From Hyphomicrobium sp. 12-62-95 (lineage in GTDB: Bacteria; Pseudomonadota; Alphaproteobacteria; Rhizobiales; Hyphomicrobiaceae), in the NCBI GenBank assembly GCA_002279935.1, contig NCCZ01000001.1, positions 124,001-188,000 on the forward strand: DNA of 64,000 nucleotides. The letters run 5' to 3'. Shown here piece after piece: positions 1 to 8,531 of the stretch. The number at the start of each line of letters is the position of its first letter. Position 1 is the stretch's first letter. Position numbers and translations under genes: made by a program. A model generated the notes under the pieces. It was not told where the DNA came from, ran no database searches, and worked only from the letters and a program-made list of their open reading frames with translations.

Positions 1-1183
1 CATCTTCCGCCTCGTAGTAGTGGGCCGGCGAGGTGGCGCAATACTGCAGGGTCGGGACCACATCCTCGGGGACTTGGAAGCCAACCGTGTAGATCGTGAT
101 GTTGTTGGCCTTCATCGAGTCGCACAATGCCCGCGCTTGGGCGACCGAGTTCCCGTTCTCGGCTTCGTAGTAGCTGTTGAACATCCCGTCGGTCATGAGG
201 AGTGCGACTTTTCGGAAGTCCGTGTTGTCGTATTCCACCGGCGCGCTGTCGCCTGGCAGAACTGAGGCCCAGTTCGGCGACAACAGATAGGATGCCCAGG
301 CGATCCCCAGATGACCCGCAGTCATGCCGCCGGCGGTCATCGCATTGATGGCCTCATCAAGGGTGCCGAGATCATTGGACAGTGGCTGGACTTCTGCGGT
401 TGGGCAGTTAGCTGATTTCCGATTGAGTTTTCCGGCCGATGGCTTTGCATCGGAAAACGCATGCGGACCTCGTCTTTCAGTCACGCACTTGGTTTTGTCT
501 CCGGCCTGAGATTTGCCGTTGTTGCCTTTGCCATTCGAGGCTTTTTCAGCGATGTCGCCGGCATTCACCGCCGTCGAGAACGGAGCGAGTGCGACCTTGT
601 TTGAGTGCGGGGTGTTGGTGGGGAGCAGGATCTCGATCAGATCGCGTGCGGCGGCTTTGAGGTCTTCAATTTTAGATCCGGCCATCGACCCGCTCACATC
701 AAGCATCATTGACACCTCGACGTCCTTGACGTCGAAGACGGCCGACGAGCGGATTTGCAGGTCCATCTTTTCCCGGCCCGTTATCGCCATAATCGTTGTC
801 GGCACTTCGATGTTTGCAACAAGTTGGACGCTGTTCTCCTCCCGGTTGGGAACCACTTGGAAGGTTTGCACGGAAAAGCCGTTGGCATTCATGGCAATGT
901 TGGAATTAAAGTATTCGAGCACGAGCGCGGATAATTCTGCGTCGGTTGGGTCGCCCAAGCGCAGTGCCTTGGCGCCAGCCAGAGCCGCCGCATCGAGCGC
1001 GCTCGAGGCGATGCTATGAACACGCGAGCTGCGCGCGGTGTCGACACTGAGGCCAGCAGCCACAGCAAGAACCAGCATCATGAGGCCAAAAAGCGGGGCG
1101 ATGGCACCTGATTGGTTGGCGACGAACTTGGACTGGATATTGCCAACGCTTGTCATTCTGCTGCCTGCTGGGAAAAACTTCAT
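1..1183 (-). CDS. TadG-like pilus-assembly protein with VWA domain (partial, C-terminus off window)
   Basis: Reading frame is open from an ATG at 1183 to the window edge. The first 60 residues form a TadE/TadG-type N-terminus: a short basic stretch, then a hydrophobic anchor (NQSGAIAPLFGLMMLVLAVA) followed by DTARSSRVHSIASSALDAAALAGA, typical of Flp-pilus proteins with a von Willebrand A domain. A MIDAS-like motif DVSGS occurs around residue 165 (MMLDVSGSMAGSK), and a second VWA strand is seen as ALLMTDG further on. A second in-frame ATG at 1156 (MTSVGN) is an equally good start. TadG-like proteins are inner-membrane anchored with a periplasmic VWA domain. The other Tad genes in this window lie at its far end, so this is a satellite copy. 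Confidence 0.85.
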   Translation of the reverse strand, partial: MKFFPAGSRMTSVGNIQSKFVANQSGAIAPLFGLMMLVLAVAAGLSVDTARSSRVHSIASSALDAAALAGAKALRLGDPTDAELSALVLEYFNSNIAMNANGFSVQTFQVVPNREENSVQLVANIEVPTTIMAITGREKMDLQIRSSAVFDVKDVEVSMMLDVSGSMAGSKIEDLKAAARDLIEILLPTNTPHSNKVALAPFSTAVNAGDIAEKASNGKGNNGKSQAGDKTKCVTERRGPHAFSDAKPSAGKLNRKSANCPTAEVQPLSNDLGTLDEAINAMTAGGMTAGHLGIAWASYLLSPNWASVLPGDSAPVEYDNTDFRKVALLMTDGMFNSYYEAENGNSVAQARALCDSMKANNITIYTVGFQVPEDVVPTLQYCATSPAHYYEAED

Positions 1184-1391
1184 CGGCAAACCATATGAAT
1201 CGGAACGTAAACAAAGTGTCGAACCTTATAGGTGGAAATGCTGACAAATTGGATTCGAGTTATGCGAGTTTATTTTTCGATTAGATATTCATTCGAATTT
1301 CTGCCGTTGCGGAAAGGTTTGAATAATCATGTCGCATTGAGATGCCTTGATTGATCGCCTGGCGTGTTCTGGGAGTGCGTTGACGTGCAGT

Positions 1392-1411
1392 TGCACAGCT
1401 TGGACTGTGCA
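1392..1411. repeat. Inverted repeat TGCACAG-N6-CTGTGCA in a gene-free stretch
   Basis: Perfect 7-bp arms separated by 6 bases, lying in the 413-bp gene-free stretch 1184-1596 between the VWA gene and the tRNA. No T-run follows either arm, so a regulator site is more likely than a terminator. Apart from an AT-rich segment near 1255-1330, which could hold the promoter of the VWA gene, nothing else was recognised in this gap. Confidence 0.4.
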
Positions 1412-1596
1412 GCTCGATGGTCGTGGTCATTTGAGGCCACGGGGACGCCGACCGCTGTCTTGATGCGCTTGCCGGGGAGCGCCGGCGCGGACGTTTGGAA
1501 ATTGTCCGACCGCTACGGTTCCACCGGCGGACACCCGCCGTTCTGCGGGGGTTTCCTGCCGAAAGACGGCTCTGACCGACGGCGGCCTTCTGCAAA

Positions 1597-1682
1597 TGGT
1601 GCGGACGGTGGGATTCGAACCCACACGGGGTTGCCCCCTCGGGATTTTAAGTCCCGTGTGTCTACCGTTCCACCACGTCCGC
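1597..1682 (-). tRNA. tRNA-Leu (anticodon UAA)
   Basis: The complement reads as a class II tRNA. Acceptor arm GCGGACG pairs with CGTCCGC. The anticodon stem CGGGA/TCCCG holds the loop CTTAAAA with anticodon TAA. There is a long variable arm (GGGGGCAACCCC) and a T-arm GTGGGTTCGAATCCCAC. The CCA end is encoded (1597-1599). It decodes UUA leucine codons, which are rare in this GC-rich genome. Confidence 0.97.
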
Positions 1683-1695
1683 GGGAAACGGCGCC

Positions 1696-1724
1696 TTTAT
1701 GCGATGCCAGAGCGGCGCGCGCAA
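1696..1724 (-). promoter_or_regulatory. Possible sigma-70 type promoter of tRNA-Leu
   Basis: On the minus strand TTGCGC and CATAAA are separated by 17 bases, with the -10 hexamer ending 13 bases before the mature tRNA 5' end. Both hexamers are only partial matches, so this rests mainly on spacing and position. Confidence 0.35.
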
Positions 1725-1847
1725 TCGTATCGCGCAGGGATGGTGCTGCGCTTGGACGTGGGACGAACTGTTGCGGGTTCAAGGGGGCGGCAATCGGGGT
1801 AGTGTTGCGGCTCGGCGGTGTTTGGATGCGGGGCGCTTTCGGAGATG

Positions 1848-2774
1848 ATGGATCTTCAGGCACTGGTGTGTGAGGTTCACGCCGAACTCGATGCGGCGTC
1901 CGAGAGGGGCCGGGTAGCGGACTACATTCCCGAACTGGGAAAGGTGCCGGGCGCGAAGTTCGGGATCGCAATCGCGACCATGGATGGCCGTTGCGTCACC
2001 GCCGGGGACGCGGACGACGCGTTTTCGATCCAGAGCGTTTCAAAGGTCTTTGCGCTGGCGCTGGCGCTGGGAAAAATCGGCGACGGGTTGTGGAAGCGGG
2101 TGGGGCGGGAGCCGAGCGGCAGCGCGTTCAATTCGATCATTCAGCTCGAGCACGAGAAGGGCATTCCACGCAATCCGTTCATCAACGCGGGTGCGATCGT
2201 GGTTGCGGACGTAATCCTCGCCGGGCACCGGCCGCGCGAAGCCATCGGCGAAATCCTGCGGTTTGTGCGTGTGGCGGCGAACGACGAGACGGTATCAATC
2301 GATCCAGCGGTGGCGCGGTCGGAGCAGGAGCATGGGTTCCGCAACGCGGCGCTGGCGAATTATATGAAGGCGTTCGGCAACATTCATAATCCCGTCGAAC
2401 TGACGCTGGGGGTCTATTTTCATCAGTGCGCCATCGAGATGTCATGTGTGCAACTGGCGCAAGCGGGCCTGTTTCTTGCCAACAGCGGCCGCGATCCGCG
2501 GACAGGGATTTCCGTGGTGTCGAAGGAGCGGGCGCGGCGCATCAATGCGCTGATGCTCACTTGCGGGCACTATGACGGATCGGGTGACTTTGCCTTCAAA
2601 GTCGGTTTGCCCGGTAAAAGCGGCGTGGGGGGCGGTATTCTTGCGGTGGTGCCGGGGAAGGCTTCGATTGCGGTGTGGTCGCCGGGCCTTAATGCTCAAG
2701 GCAATTCGCAACTGGGCACACGGGCGCTGGAACTGATCGCGCAGCGAATGGGGTGGTCGGTGTTTGGCGCTTGA
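1848..2774 (+). CDS. glsA: Glutaminase
   Basis: Hydrolyses L-glutamine to glutamate and ammonia in the cytoplasm. About 308 residues from the chosen ATG (MDLQALV), the usual length for the serine-dependent bacterial glutaminase family. The family's catalytic Ser-x-x-Lys is seen in SIQSVSKVF (Ser63, Lys66), and the conserved segments [18 protein letters not shown] and GKSGVGGGI are present. The start at 1848 is preceded by GGAG five bases away; an upstream in-frame start at 1818 would add ten residues that do not look conserved. It stands alone between the tRNA and a DUF2147 gene. Confidence 0.95.
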   Translation: MDLQALVCEVHAELDAASERGRVADYIPELGKVPGAKFGIAIATMDGRCVTAGDADDAFSIQSVSKVFALALALGKIGDGLWKRVGREPSGSAFNSIIQLEHEKGIPRNPFINAGAIVVADVILAGHRPREAIGEILRFVRVAANDETVSIDPAVARSEQEHGFRNAALANYMKAFGNIHNPVELTLGVYFHQCAIEMSCVQLAQAGLFLANSGRDPRTGISVVSKERARRINALMLTCGHYDGSGDFAFKVGLPGKSGVGGGILAVVPGKASIAVWSPGLNAQGNSQLGTRALELIAQRMGWSVFGA

Positions 2775-2855
2775 TGCTCCGGCAAAGATCCAAACGCACG
2801 GCGGAGCCGTTTTGGCTGCTAGATCCTCGAGAATGATCCAAAAGGTGGGGTTGGC

Positions 2856-3230
2856 ATGCGAGTCGCTTCGGCAACATTGGTAGCTGTTGGAATCTTGTCG
2901 TCCGGCGGGGCTTGGGCCTCGCCTGAGAAAATGACAGGGACGTGGTCGCGCGGAGATGGGCTGGCCGCGGTGATGATCAACAAATGTGGTGCAGCTATTT
3001 GCGCCGTTAATACGTGGGTGAAGGACCCGTCGAACGGCGAGAAGGTCGGCGATAGGCTGGTGATGAACGTCAGCCCCAAGGCAGATGGAAAACTTTCGGG
3101 CACCGCATTCGATCCGCAGCGCAACCTCACCTACCGGATCGATATCAGCGTGGCGGACCAGTCCATGAAGACGCGGGGGTGCGTGCTGGGCGGGCTCTTG
3201 TGCAAATCGGTAGGCTGGACGAAGCAGTAA
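2856..3230 (+). CDS. DUF2147 family secreted protein
   Basis: 124 residues with an N-terminal signal peptide (MRVASATLVAVGILSSGGAWA, probable cleavage after ASA-like GAWA). The mature part follows the DUF2147 pattern: GTWSRGDGLAAVMINKCGAAIC near the start, then WVKDP, and a C-terminal GCVLGGLLCKSVGWTK. Four cysteines suggest disulfides in the periplasm. The family's biochemical role is unknown to me beyond being exported. It starts 81 bp after glsA and could be cotranscribed with it. Confidence 0.8.
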   Translation: MRVASATLVAVGILSSGGAWASPEKMTGTWSRGDGLAAVMINKCGAAICAVNTWVKDPSNGEKVGDRLVMNVSPKADGKLSGTAFDPQRNLTYRIDISVADQSMKTRGCVLGGLLCKSVGWTKQ

Positions 3231-3351
3231 TCCCACAGTTAGTTCCGCCACTTTAGCCTTCGACCTTGCACGGACTTGACCGCGGGGTTGCGAATAATCG
3301 AACACTGGGGCTGGACCGGGCGACCTTGCGCTCCGGTCGGGGGGCCCCCGT

Positions 3352-4818
3352 GTGACGTGGGCAGAAAGTACGTTGCTACAACTCAGGCCGATTCTCTTTG
3401 CCCTCGGGCTGATGCTATGCACCATCGCGGCTGCGATGCTGCTGCCGGCGCTGGTCGATTTGGCGGACAATGATCGGGGCTGGCAGGCGTTTCTGGCGTC
3501 TTCGGTCGTGACGTTCTTTGCCGGCGGACTTCTAGTTCTCGTTGCCTACGATGAGAACCCGCCGCGCTTGGGCGTCAAAGAGGGCTTCTTGCTCACGACG
3601 GTTGCGTGGGTCGTGATCGCGGCTTTTGCCGCGTTGCCGTTTCTCGGCCACGGGCTCAGCTACACGGACGCGTACTTCGAGACCATGTCGGGTTTGACCA
3701 CGACGGGGTCCACTGTCATGGCCGGTCTCGACAAGCTGCCGCGGGGCATTCTGCTTTGGCGCGCGCTTCTGTGCGGCATCGGTGGCCTTGGCATTATCGT
3801 GATGGCGATCCTGATGCTGCCGTTCCTGCGCGTTGGCGGGATGCAGTTGTTCCAGACGGAAAGCTCGGACAAGTCGGAGAAGGTGCTGCCGCGCGCGTTC
3901 GAGTTGACGCTGGCGATCGCGGCGGTGTTTGGCGGGCTGGTGCTGGTGTGTGCGTTCTTCTACGCGTGGTTTGGCATGAGCGGGTTTGACGCGATCTGCC
4001 ATTCTTTGACAACGATCGCGACAGGCGGGTTCGCCAATTACGATTCAAGTTTCGCCCATTTCGAGAGTCCGGCGATCCACTGGACGGCCACGATTTTCAT
4101 GGCTTTGGGCGCGATGCCGTTCGTGGTGTTCATCAAAATGGTGCGCGGGGATACGACGGCGCTGTGGCACGATACGCAGGTGCGGGCGTTTGTCGGGTTT
4201 CTGATAGCAATTAGCGTCATCATGGCGTTCTGGCTGTTGGCGACGCGGAACATCTCATTCTTTGAAGCCATCACACTATCGTCGTTTAATGTGACGTCGA
4301 TCGTGACCACGACAGGGTTCATGAGCGACGATTATACGAAGTGGGGCAACTTCGCGATCGGCGTGTTCTTTCTATTGACGTTTGTGGGCGGGTGTTCGGG
4401 TTCGACGGCGGGTGCGATCAAGATCTACCGGTTGCAGATCGCGCATATGCTGACGCGCAGCCACTTTCTGCATCTCATCAGCCCGAACCGTGTGGTGACG
4501 CTGACGTATAACGGGCGGAGATTGCCGGCCGACGTGCCGTTTTCGGTCGTGGCGTTTTTGGCGATCTATTTTGCGATCGTTGGACTATTTGCAGTGATTT
4601 ATGCCGGCATGGGGCTTGATTTCGTCACGGCACTTTCGGCATCGGCGACGGCTTTGGGCAACGTCGGCCCGGGACTTGGTGAGATCATCGGGCCTGCGGG
4701 GAACTTCGTGCCGTTGCCGGATGCGGCGAAGTGGGCGCTGTCGTTTCAGATGATGCTCGGCCGATTGGAATTGTTCACGGTGCTCGTGCTGTTCCGGCCG
4801 GAGTTCTGGCGCTCTTAA
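3352..4818 (+). CDS. trkH: TrkH-type potassium uptake channel subunit
   Basis: About 488 residues with ten or so hydrophobic segments, the size of TrkH/KtrB superfamily proteins. Four P-loop-like repeats can be seen: FETMSGLTTTGSTVM, CHSLTTIATGGFANY, FNVTSIVTTTGFMSDDY and a last one with ALGNVGPGLGEI. GGLGIIVMAI after the first P-loop is characteristic of TrkH. It forms the membrane channel for K+ uptake, normally with a cytoplasmic TrkA ring that is not encoded here. The start is taken as GTG at 3352. The 3' end overlaps the convergent monooxygenase gene by 4 bp. Confidence 0.93.
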   Translation: MTWAESTLLQLRPILFALGLMLCTIAAAMLLPALVDLADNDRGWQAFLASSVVTFFAGGLLVLVAYDENPPRLGVKEGFLLTTVAWVVIAAFAALPFLGHGLSYTDAYFETMSGLTTTGSTVMAGLDKLPRGILLWRALLCGIGGLGIIVMAILMLPFLRVGGMQLFQTESSDKSEKVLPRAFELTLAIAAVFGGLVLVCAFFYAWFGMSGFDAICHSLTTIATGGFANYDSSFAHFESPAIHWTATIFMALGAMPFVVFIKMVRGDTTALWHDTQVRAFVGFLIAISVIMAFWLLATRNISFFEAITLSSFNVTSIVTTTGFMSDDYTKWGNFAIGVFFLLTFVGGCSGSTAGAIKIYRLQIAHMLTRSHFLHLISPNRVVTLTYNGRRLPADVPFSVVAFLAIYFAIVGLFAVIYAGMGLDFVTALSASATALGNVGPGLGEIIGPAGNFVPLPDAAKWALSFQMMLGRLELFTVLVLFRPEFWRS

Positions 4819-6017
4819 GTGTTGTCTTCAATCTTCCAGCCGTAGAGCCAATCATACTGGCGCATGAAGAGGTGCGGCGGCGTGGCCGTGAGGACCGCGT
4901 TGCGGGCGCGGCGCATGAGGCCGTCGAGATGGTAGGCGCGGCCGTTGCGGGCGGAGGCCTCCATCACGCGCGTGGTGCGCGGGCGACGGAGGCGTTCGAA
5001 TTCGACGAGGCGGGTGGGGATGCTGGCGTCGGGGACGCCGTGCAGGAGTGAAGCCAAAACGGTGGCGTCCTCGAGCGCCATGACGCCGCCTTGGGCGAGG
5101 AACGGTAATGGGGGATGGGCGGCATCGCCAATGAGCGCGATGCGGTTTTGTACCCAGGGGACCGGGCCGGACGGCTGATAGAGCGACCACTGGCGCCAGT
5201 GCGAGGGCGTGAGCAGGAGATCGCGGAGCGCGGTTGGGAATGCTTGTGCGCGCGTTGCGATGCGGGCGGGGTCTGCGTCGTGGGCCCAGCTTTCGCCGAG
5301 GTCGGCGTCGTCGAAGATTGCGACGAGGGCTAATTCGGCGCCGCCGCGGACGGGATAGTGGACCACGTGGGCCTTGGGGCGGAGCCAGATGGTGGTGTCG
5401 GTCAGAGATATGCCGGGTGGGACATCGCGGGCGGGCAGGACGGTTCGCAGTGCGCATTTGCCGGTGAAGGCGAGCGGCGGGCCGTTAAGGACGCGCGTGC
5501 GAAGGGTGGACCAGAGGCCATCGGCGCCGATGAGGAGCGGGGCGGTGAGTGTTTCGCCATCGGCGAGGTGCGCGGTGACGGTGTCGCCGTGTTGGGTAGC
5601 GCCGGTGAGTTCGGCGGCGTGGCGCAGCGTAATGGCGGGGTTGGATTGCGCGGTGGTACGGAGCGCGTCGTGCAAGTCGGCGCGGTGGAGCGACCAGTAG
5701 GGCGCGCCGTGGCGGGCTTCGATGTCGGGGCCGAGGGGGAATTGGGTGAGTGGGTGGCCGGTGAGGCCGTCCATCACGCGGATGCTTTGGGGGTGGGCGA
5801 CTTTGCTGGCGAGGTGGTCCGCGACGCCCAGCGTTTGCAGGATGCGGCTGCCGTTGGGGCCGATCTGGATGCCGGCGCCTTCTTCAGACGATGCGGCGCG
5901 TTTTTCGAGGATCGTGACGGTGCGGCCGGCGCGGGCGAGCGCGATGGCGGCTGCGAGGCCGGCGATGCCAGCGCCTGCGATGAGGATGTCAGAGGATTGG
6001 GTGGCGCGGGCGGTCAT
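4815..6017 (-). CDS. FAD-dependent monooxygenase (salicylate hydroxylase-like)
   Basis: 400 residues of the class A flavoprotein aromatic hydroxylase type. The N-terminal dinucleotide motif GAGIAG is at residues 15-20 with LEKR at the end of beta-2. The middle DG motif is GADGLWSTLR. The FAD ribityl motif GDAAHPPLPFLAQGG is near residue 290. Such enzymes use NAD(P)H and oxygen to hydroxylate an aromatic or quinone precursor. The sequence does not tell salicylate-hydroxylase-like from UbiH/KMO-like substrates. It is followed upstream by a small zinc-finger gene on the same strand, 18 bp away, so the two may share a transcript. Confidence 0.85.
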   Translation of the reverse strand: MTARATQSSDILIAGAGIAGLAAAIALARAGRTVTILEKRAASSEEGAGIQIGPNGSRILQTLGVADHLASKVAHPQSIRVMDGLTGHPLTQFPLGPDIEARHGAPYWSLHRADLHDALRTTAQSNPAITLRHAAELTGATQHGDTVTAHLADGETLTAPLLIGADGLWSTLRTRVLNGPPLAFTGKCALRTVLPARDVPPGISLTDTTIWLRPKAHVVHYPVRGGAELALVAIFDDADLGESWAHDADPARIATRAQAFPTALRDLLLTPSHWRQWSLYQPSGPVPWVQNRIALIGDAAHPPLPFLAQGGVMALEDATVLASLLHGVPDASIPTRLVEFERLRRPRTTRVMEASARNGRAYHLDGLMRRARNAVLTATPPHLFMRQYDWLYGWKIEDNT

Positions 6018-6035
6018 GCGTCGCGCCTTGGTGGC

Positions 6036-6284
6036 TCAAGCCGCGACGGGCGCGTCAGCGATGCAGCCCTTGGGGTCGGTTTCGTGTTCGCCCAGGCGAG
6101 GGTCGTACACATAGAGGGTGGAGCAGTAGGGACAGAGGATCTGGCCGTCCGCGCCCATGTCGAGGAAGACGTGTGGATGGTCGAAGGGCGGCCGGGCGCC
6201 CATGCACAGGAATTCCTTGACGCCGACGAAGATTTTTTCCGCGCCCTGGTCGTTGGCAAGGTGGGGGACGAAATGTGCGGCCAT
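6036..6284 (-). CDS. Small zinc-finger (zf-CHCC) protein
   Basis: 82 residues. Cysteine and histidine ligands of the zf-CHCC type are visible: CMGARPPFDHPHVFLD, then a CPYC pair in ILCPYCSTLYVYD. This fold is shared with the NDUFS6 accessory subunit of mitochondrial complex I, and small stand-alone versions are common in alphaproteobacteria. The C-terminus is acidic and low in structure. Its function in bacteria is not established. It lies just upstream of the monooxygenase gene and probably in the same operon. Confidence 0.85.
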   Translation of the reverse strand: MAAHFVPHLANDQGAEKIFVGVKEFLCMGARPPFDHPHVFLDMGADGQILCPYCSTLYVYDPRLGEHETDPKGCIADAPVAA

Positions 6285-6408
6285 GGCGGTCTCTCGGGAC
6301 GTTTCGGCTTCAGGTCGATGTTGGCCAGACCATAGCGGCTAGGGCGTTGAAATGATAGGGGAGGGCTGAAGGGCAGGCCGCCGCACCGGGGGCAGCCGGA
6401 TTCTTGTT

Positions 6409-7197
6409 GTGAGGCTCGATTTGCCGACGTTTTTGTCCGGGGGCGTGACGCTCTCCTATCTCGACGAGGGCGATGGCGCGGCACGGACTCTGCCCGTGCT
6501 GCTGATCCATGGGTTTGCCTCCAGCATCGAGATGAACTGGATTGCGCCGGGGTGGGTGCGAGACCTGACGGCGCAAGGCTACCGGGTGGTGGCGATCGAC
6601 AACCGGGGACACGGACAGAGCGAGAAGCTCTATGCGCCGGAGTGCTATAGCCGGGAGATCATGGCGGAGGACGCGAGCCGGTTGTTGGATAATGTGGGGA
6701 TCAGCCAGGCGCACGTGATCGGGTATTCGATGGGGGCGCGGATCGCGGCGACTTTGGCGCTGGCGCACCCGGAGCGCATCGGTTGTTTGGTGCTCGGTGG
6801 TCTCGGGCACAACATGGTGCGGGCGATGGCGGGGACGGGACCGATCGCGCAGGCGCTGCTGGCGCCCTCGATCGATGATGTCGTGAACCCGACGGCGCGG
6901 ACGTTTCGCGCATTTGCCGAGCAGACCAAGAGCGATCTCAAAGCGCTGGCGGTGTGCGTGCGGCAGATCCGAGATCCGGTGCCGCGAGAAGAGATTGCGC
7001 GAATCTCGGCGCCGACGCTGGTGGCGGTAGGGACGAACGACGTGATCGCGGGGCCGGCGGAGATTCTTTCGGCCCTGATTCCGGGATCAGAGGCGTTCGA
7101 GATCGTCGGGCGGGATCACATGAAGGCGGTGGGTGACCGAAGCTTCAAGACGGCGGTGCTGGATTTTCTGGAGCGGCATCCGGGCGTTGCCGGTTGA
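6409..7197 (+). CDS. Alpha/beta-fold hydrolase
   Basis: 262 residues with a complete catalytic triad of the family: nucleophile Ser107 in GYSMG, acid Asp211 in VAVGTND and His237 in GRDHMKAVG. The oxyanion-hole segment LLIHGFASS and the strand DNRGHGQSE are typical. There is no signal peptide, so it should act in the cytoplasm. The substrate cannot be inferred. Translation probably starts at GTG 6409; the next in-frame ATG is well inside the conserved fold. It is divergent from the zinc-finger gene. Confidence 0.9.
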   Translation: MRLDLPTFLSGGVTLSYLDEGDGAARTLPVLLIHGFASSIEMNWIAPGWVRDLTAQGYRVVAIDNRGHGQSEKLYAPECYSREIMAEDASRLLDNVGISQAHVIGYSMGARIAATLALAHPERIGCLVLGGLGHNMVRAMAGTGPIAQALLAPSIDDVVNPTARTFRAFAEQTKSDLKALAVCVRQIRDPVPREEIARISAPTLVAVGTNDVIAGPAEILSALIPGSEAFEIVGRDHMKAVGDRSFKTAVLDFLERHPGVAG

Positions 7198-7225
7198 AGC
7201 GCGGCGCGCGCGGGACAAAAAGTTT

Positions 7226-7255
7226 GGCCGGCTTTGTGCGAGGGGAAAGCCGGCC
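7226..7255 (-). terminator. Intrinsic terminator-like hairpin, minus-strand orientation
   Basis: Perfect 10-bp inverted repeat GGCCGGCTTT / AAAGCCGGCC with a 10-base loop. Read on the minus strand, the stem is followed within four bases by a run of T (CTTTTTG); read on the plus strand no T-run follows. No minus-strand gene is known immediately upstream, so it may end an unannotated transcript or serve loosely as the 3' end of the hydrolase gene. Confidence 0.5.
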
Positions 7256-7649
7256 CGGAGTGGTCGGTTTTAGGCCCCGGCTCCGGCGAGAGGGCCTCGC
7301 CGTCATCGTTCGGGGGAATCTCGCATGGGTCGAGACGGCGGAAAGAGCCAGGGCCTATACGCACCAACGCAACGCTACACACATCGTACGCATTACTGAG
7401 ACGGGGCGAAGCCAGCTCTGTGGAATTGGGGGCAGAGCAGTCGTTACGCACCCGGTACGCGGCTTACTCAACGCACACACTCAGATCGCTCACCGGGACG
7501 CTTCGACTGGGCCATCGATACGCAACAAAATGGCCCTAAAACCTGTGATTTTGACCTGCTGCCGAAGCATGCCTTGGCCTCGACAAGAGAAAAGCTACGC
7601 CTCGATTTTCAAAGAGTCTGCGGCAATCATACGTGCTCAGCTTAAATGC

Positions 7650-7658
7650 TGTGGATAA
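7650..7658 (-). promoter_or_regulatory. Consensus DnaA box (TTATCCACA) in a gene-free stretch
   Basis: The plus strand reads TGTGGATAA, the complement of the E. coli consensus 9-mer. It is about 8.7 kb before dnaA. One such 9-mer is expected roughly every 130 kb on either strand by chance, so a lone copy is suggestive at best. Confidence 0.35.
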
Positions 7659-7675
7659 CTGCAATGCTGCGCTTG

Positions 7676-7694
7676 CGGCGTGTGCGCCGTTTTT
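7676..7694 (+). terminator. Intrinsic terminator
   Basis: CGGCG-TGTG-CGCCG hairpin followed directly by five T. It lies almost 500 bp beyond the hydrolase stop codon and 130 bp before the extensin-like gene, so it ends either a long 3' untranslated region or an unrecognised short transcript. Confidence 0.6.
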
Positions 7695-7836
7695 GCCGCC
7701 CTGACTCGCCCCGATCTCCGCCGTAAAGGCGTCGCCCCTCGGGCGCACGAGAGCCGCAGAGGACTGTCAGAATTGGGCACATCGCGAACCGGTTGTTCAC
7801 CAGCCGTTAGCCATTCCGGCTTTAGTGTCCCAGACC

Positions 7837-8508
7837 ATGTCGTTGCGTGGCGTCCTCTTTACCGTATCGGTTTCCGGCCTGCTCATCCTGATGGGGTGCA
7901 GCACGGGCGGTCCAGATTTCGTGGCCAAACATGAGCCATGGCGGGAAAGCGAGGAGAGCGCCTGTCTTGCCGCCGGTGTCGTGCGGCCATCACCATTTCT
8001 GGAAGCGCGCTCGGCGCTGGGTGGACCCAGCTATTGCGGTGCGTCGCGGCCGTTTCAAATGTCGGCGGCCGATCAAGGGCGGGTGTCGCTGAAGCCTCCG
8101 GCTTTGCTGCGGTGTCCGATGATTCCGCAGGTGGAGCGCTGGGTTTCCCGCGTGGTGAAGCCGACTGCAGAATATTATTTTGGGTCGCCGGTCGTGGAGA
8201 TGAAGGTGGCGGCGTCGTATGGATGCCGGCCGCGCAACAACCAATCGGGGGGGAAGCTCTCCGAGCACGGGTATGCGAACGCGCTCGATATCTCGTCGTT
8301 CACGCTGGCCGATGGGCGGGTTGTGACGGTGAAGGGCGGTTGGTGGGGCGAGGAGCGCGAACGGCTGTTTCTGCGGGCGGTGCATGAGGGCGCGTGCGGG
8401 GATTTCACGACCGTGCTGGGGCCCAACTCAGACAAATTCCATCACGATCATTTTCACGTCGATCTGGCGCGGCACGGGCGCGATGGGCGGCAGCGCTATT
8501 GCAAGTGA
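7837..8508 (+). CDS. Extensin-like family lipoprotein
   Basis: About 223 residues from the ATG at 7837; GTG 7825 would add four residues. The N-terminus is a lipoprotein signal with lipobox LILMGC, so the mature protein should be acylated and face the periplasm or outer membrane. The remainder matches the bacterial extensin-like C-terminal domain: CPMIPQVERWV, SYGCRPRNN, LSEHGYANALDIS and the ending KFHHDHFHVDLARHG. The HGxANALD and HHDHFHxD motifs resemble the metal ligands of LAS/D-Ala-D-Ala peptidase folds, suggesting a cell-wall peptidase-like role; this is inference. Confidence 0.85.
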   Translation: MSLRGVLFTVSVSGLLILMGCSTGGPDFVAKHEPWRESEESACLAAGVVRPSPFLEARSALGGPSYCGASRPFQMSAADQGRVSLKPPALLRCPMIPQVERWVSRVVKPTAEYYFGSPVVEMKVAASYGCRPRNNQSGGKLSEHGYANALDISSFTLADGRVVTVKGGWWGEERERLFLRAVHEGACGDFTTVLGPNSDKFHHDHFHVDLARHGRDGRQRYCK

Positions 8509-8531
8509 TGGCGTGGCGGAGCTCGCGCGGT

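Larger units (their letters stand above)
7198..7824. other. 627-bp gene-free stretch with structured elements, possible ncRNA
   Basis: No convincing coding frame on either strand. Paired segments are visible: 7272-7283 (AGGCCCCGGCTC) with 7346-7357 (GAGCCAGGGCCT) as a 12-bp stem with one mismatch or wobble, enclosing a 7-bp hairpin CGGCGAG/CTCGCCG at 7284-7302. There is a minus-strand terminator at the left edge and a plus-strand terminator at 7676-7694, plus a consensus DnaA 9-mer at 7650-7658. It did not match what I know of 6S, SRP, tmRNA or RNase P RNAs. Confidence 0.4.

Noticed and set aside
1281..1595. Minus-strand 104-residue frame upstream of the VWA gene
   Set aside because: Composition and codon use look random, and it extends into the tRNA side without a ribosome binding site.
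7194..7658. 154-residue reading frame in the structured gap
   Set aside because: No domain, no ribosome binding site and low-complexity sequence; the stretch has better signs of RNA structure than of coding.
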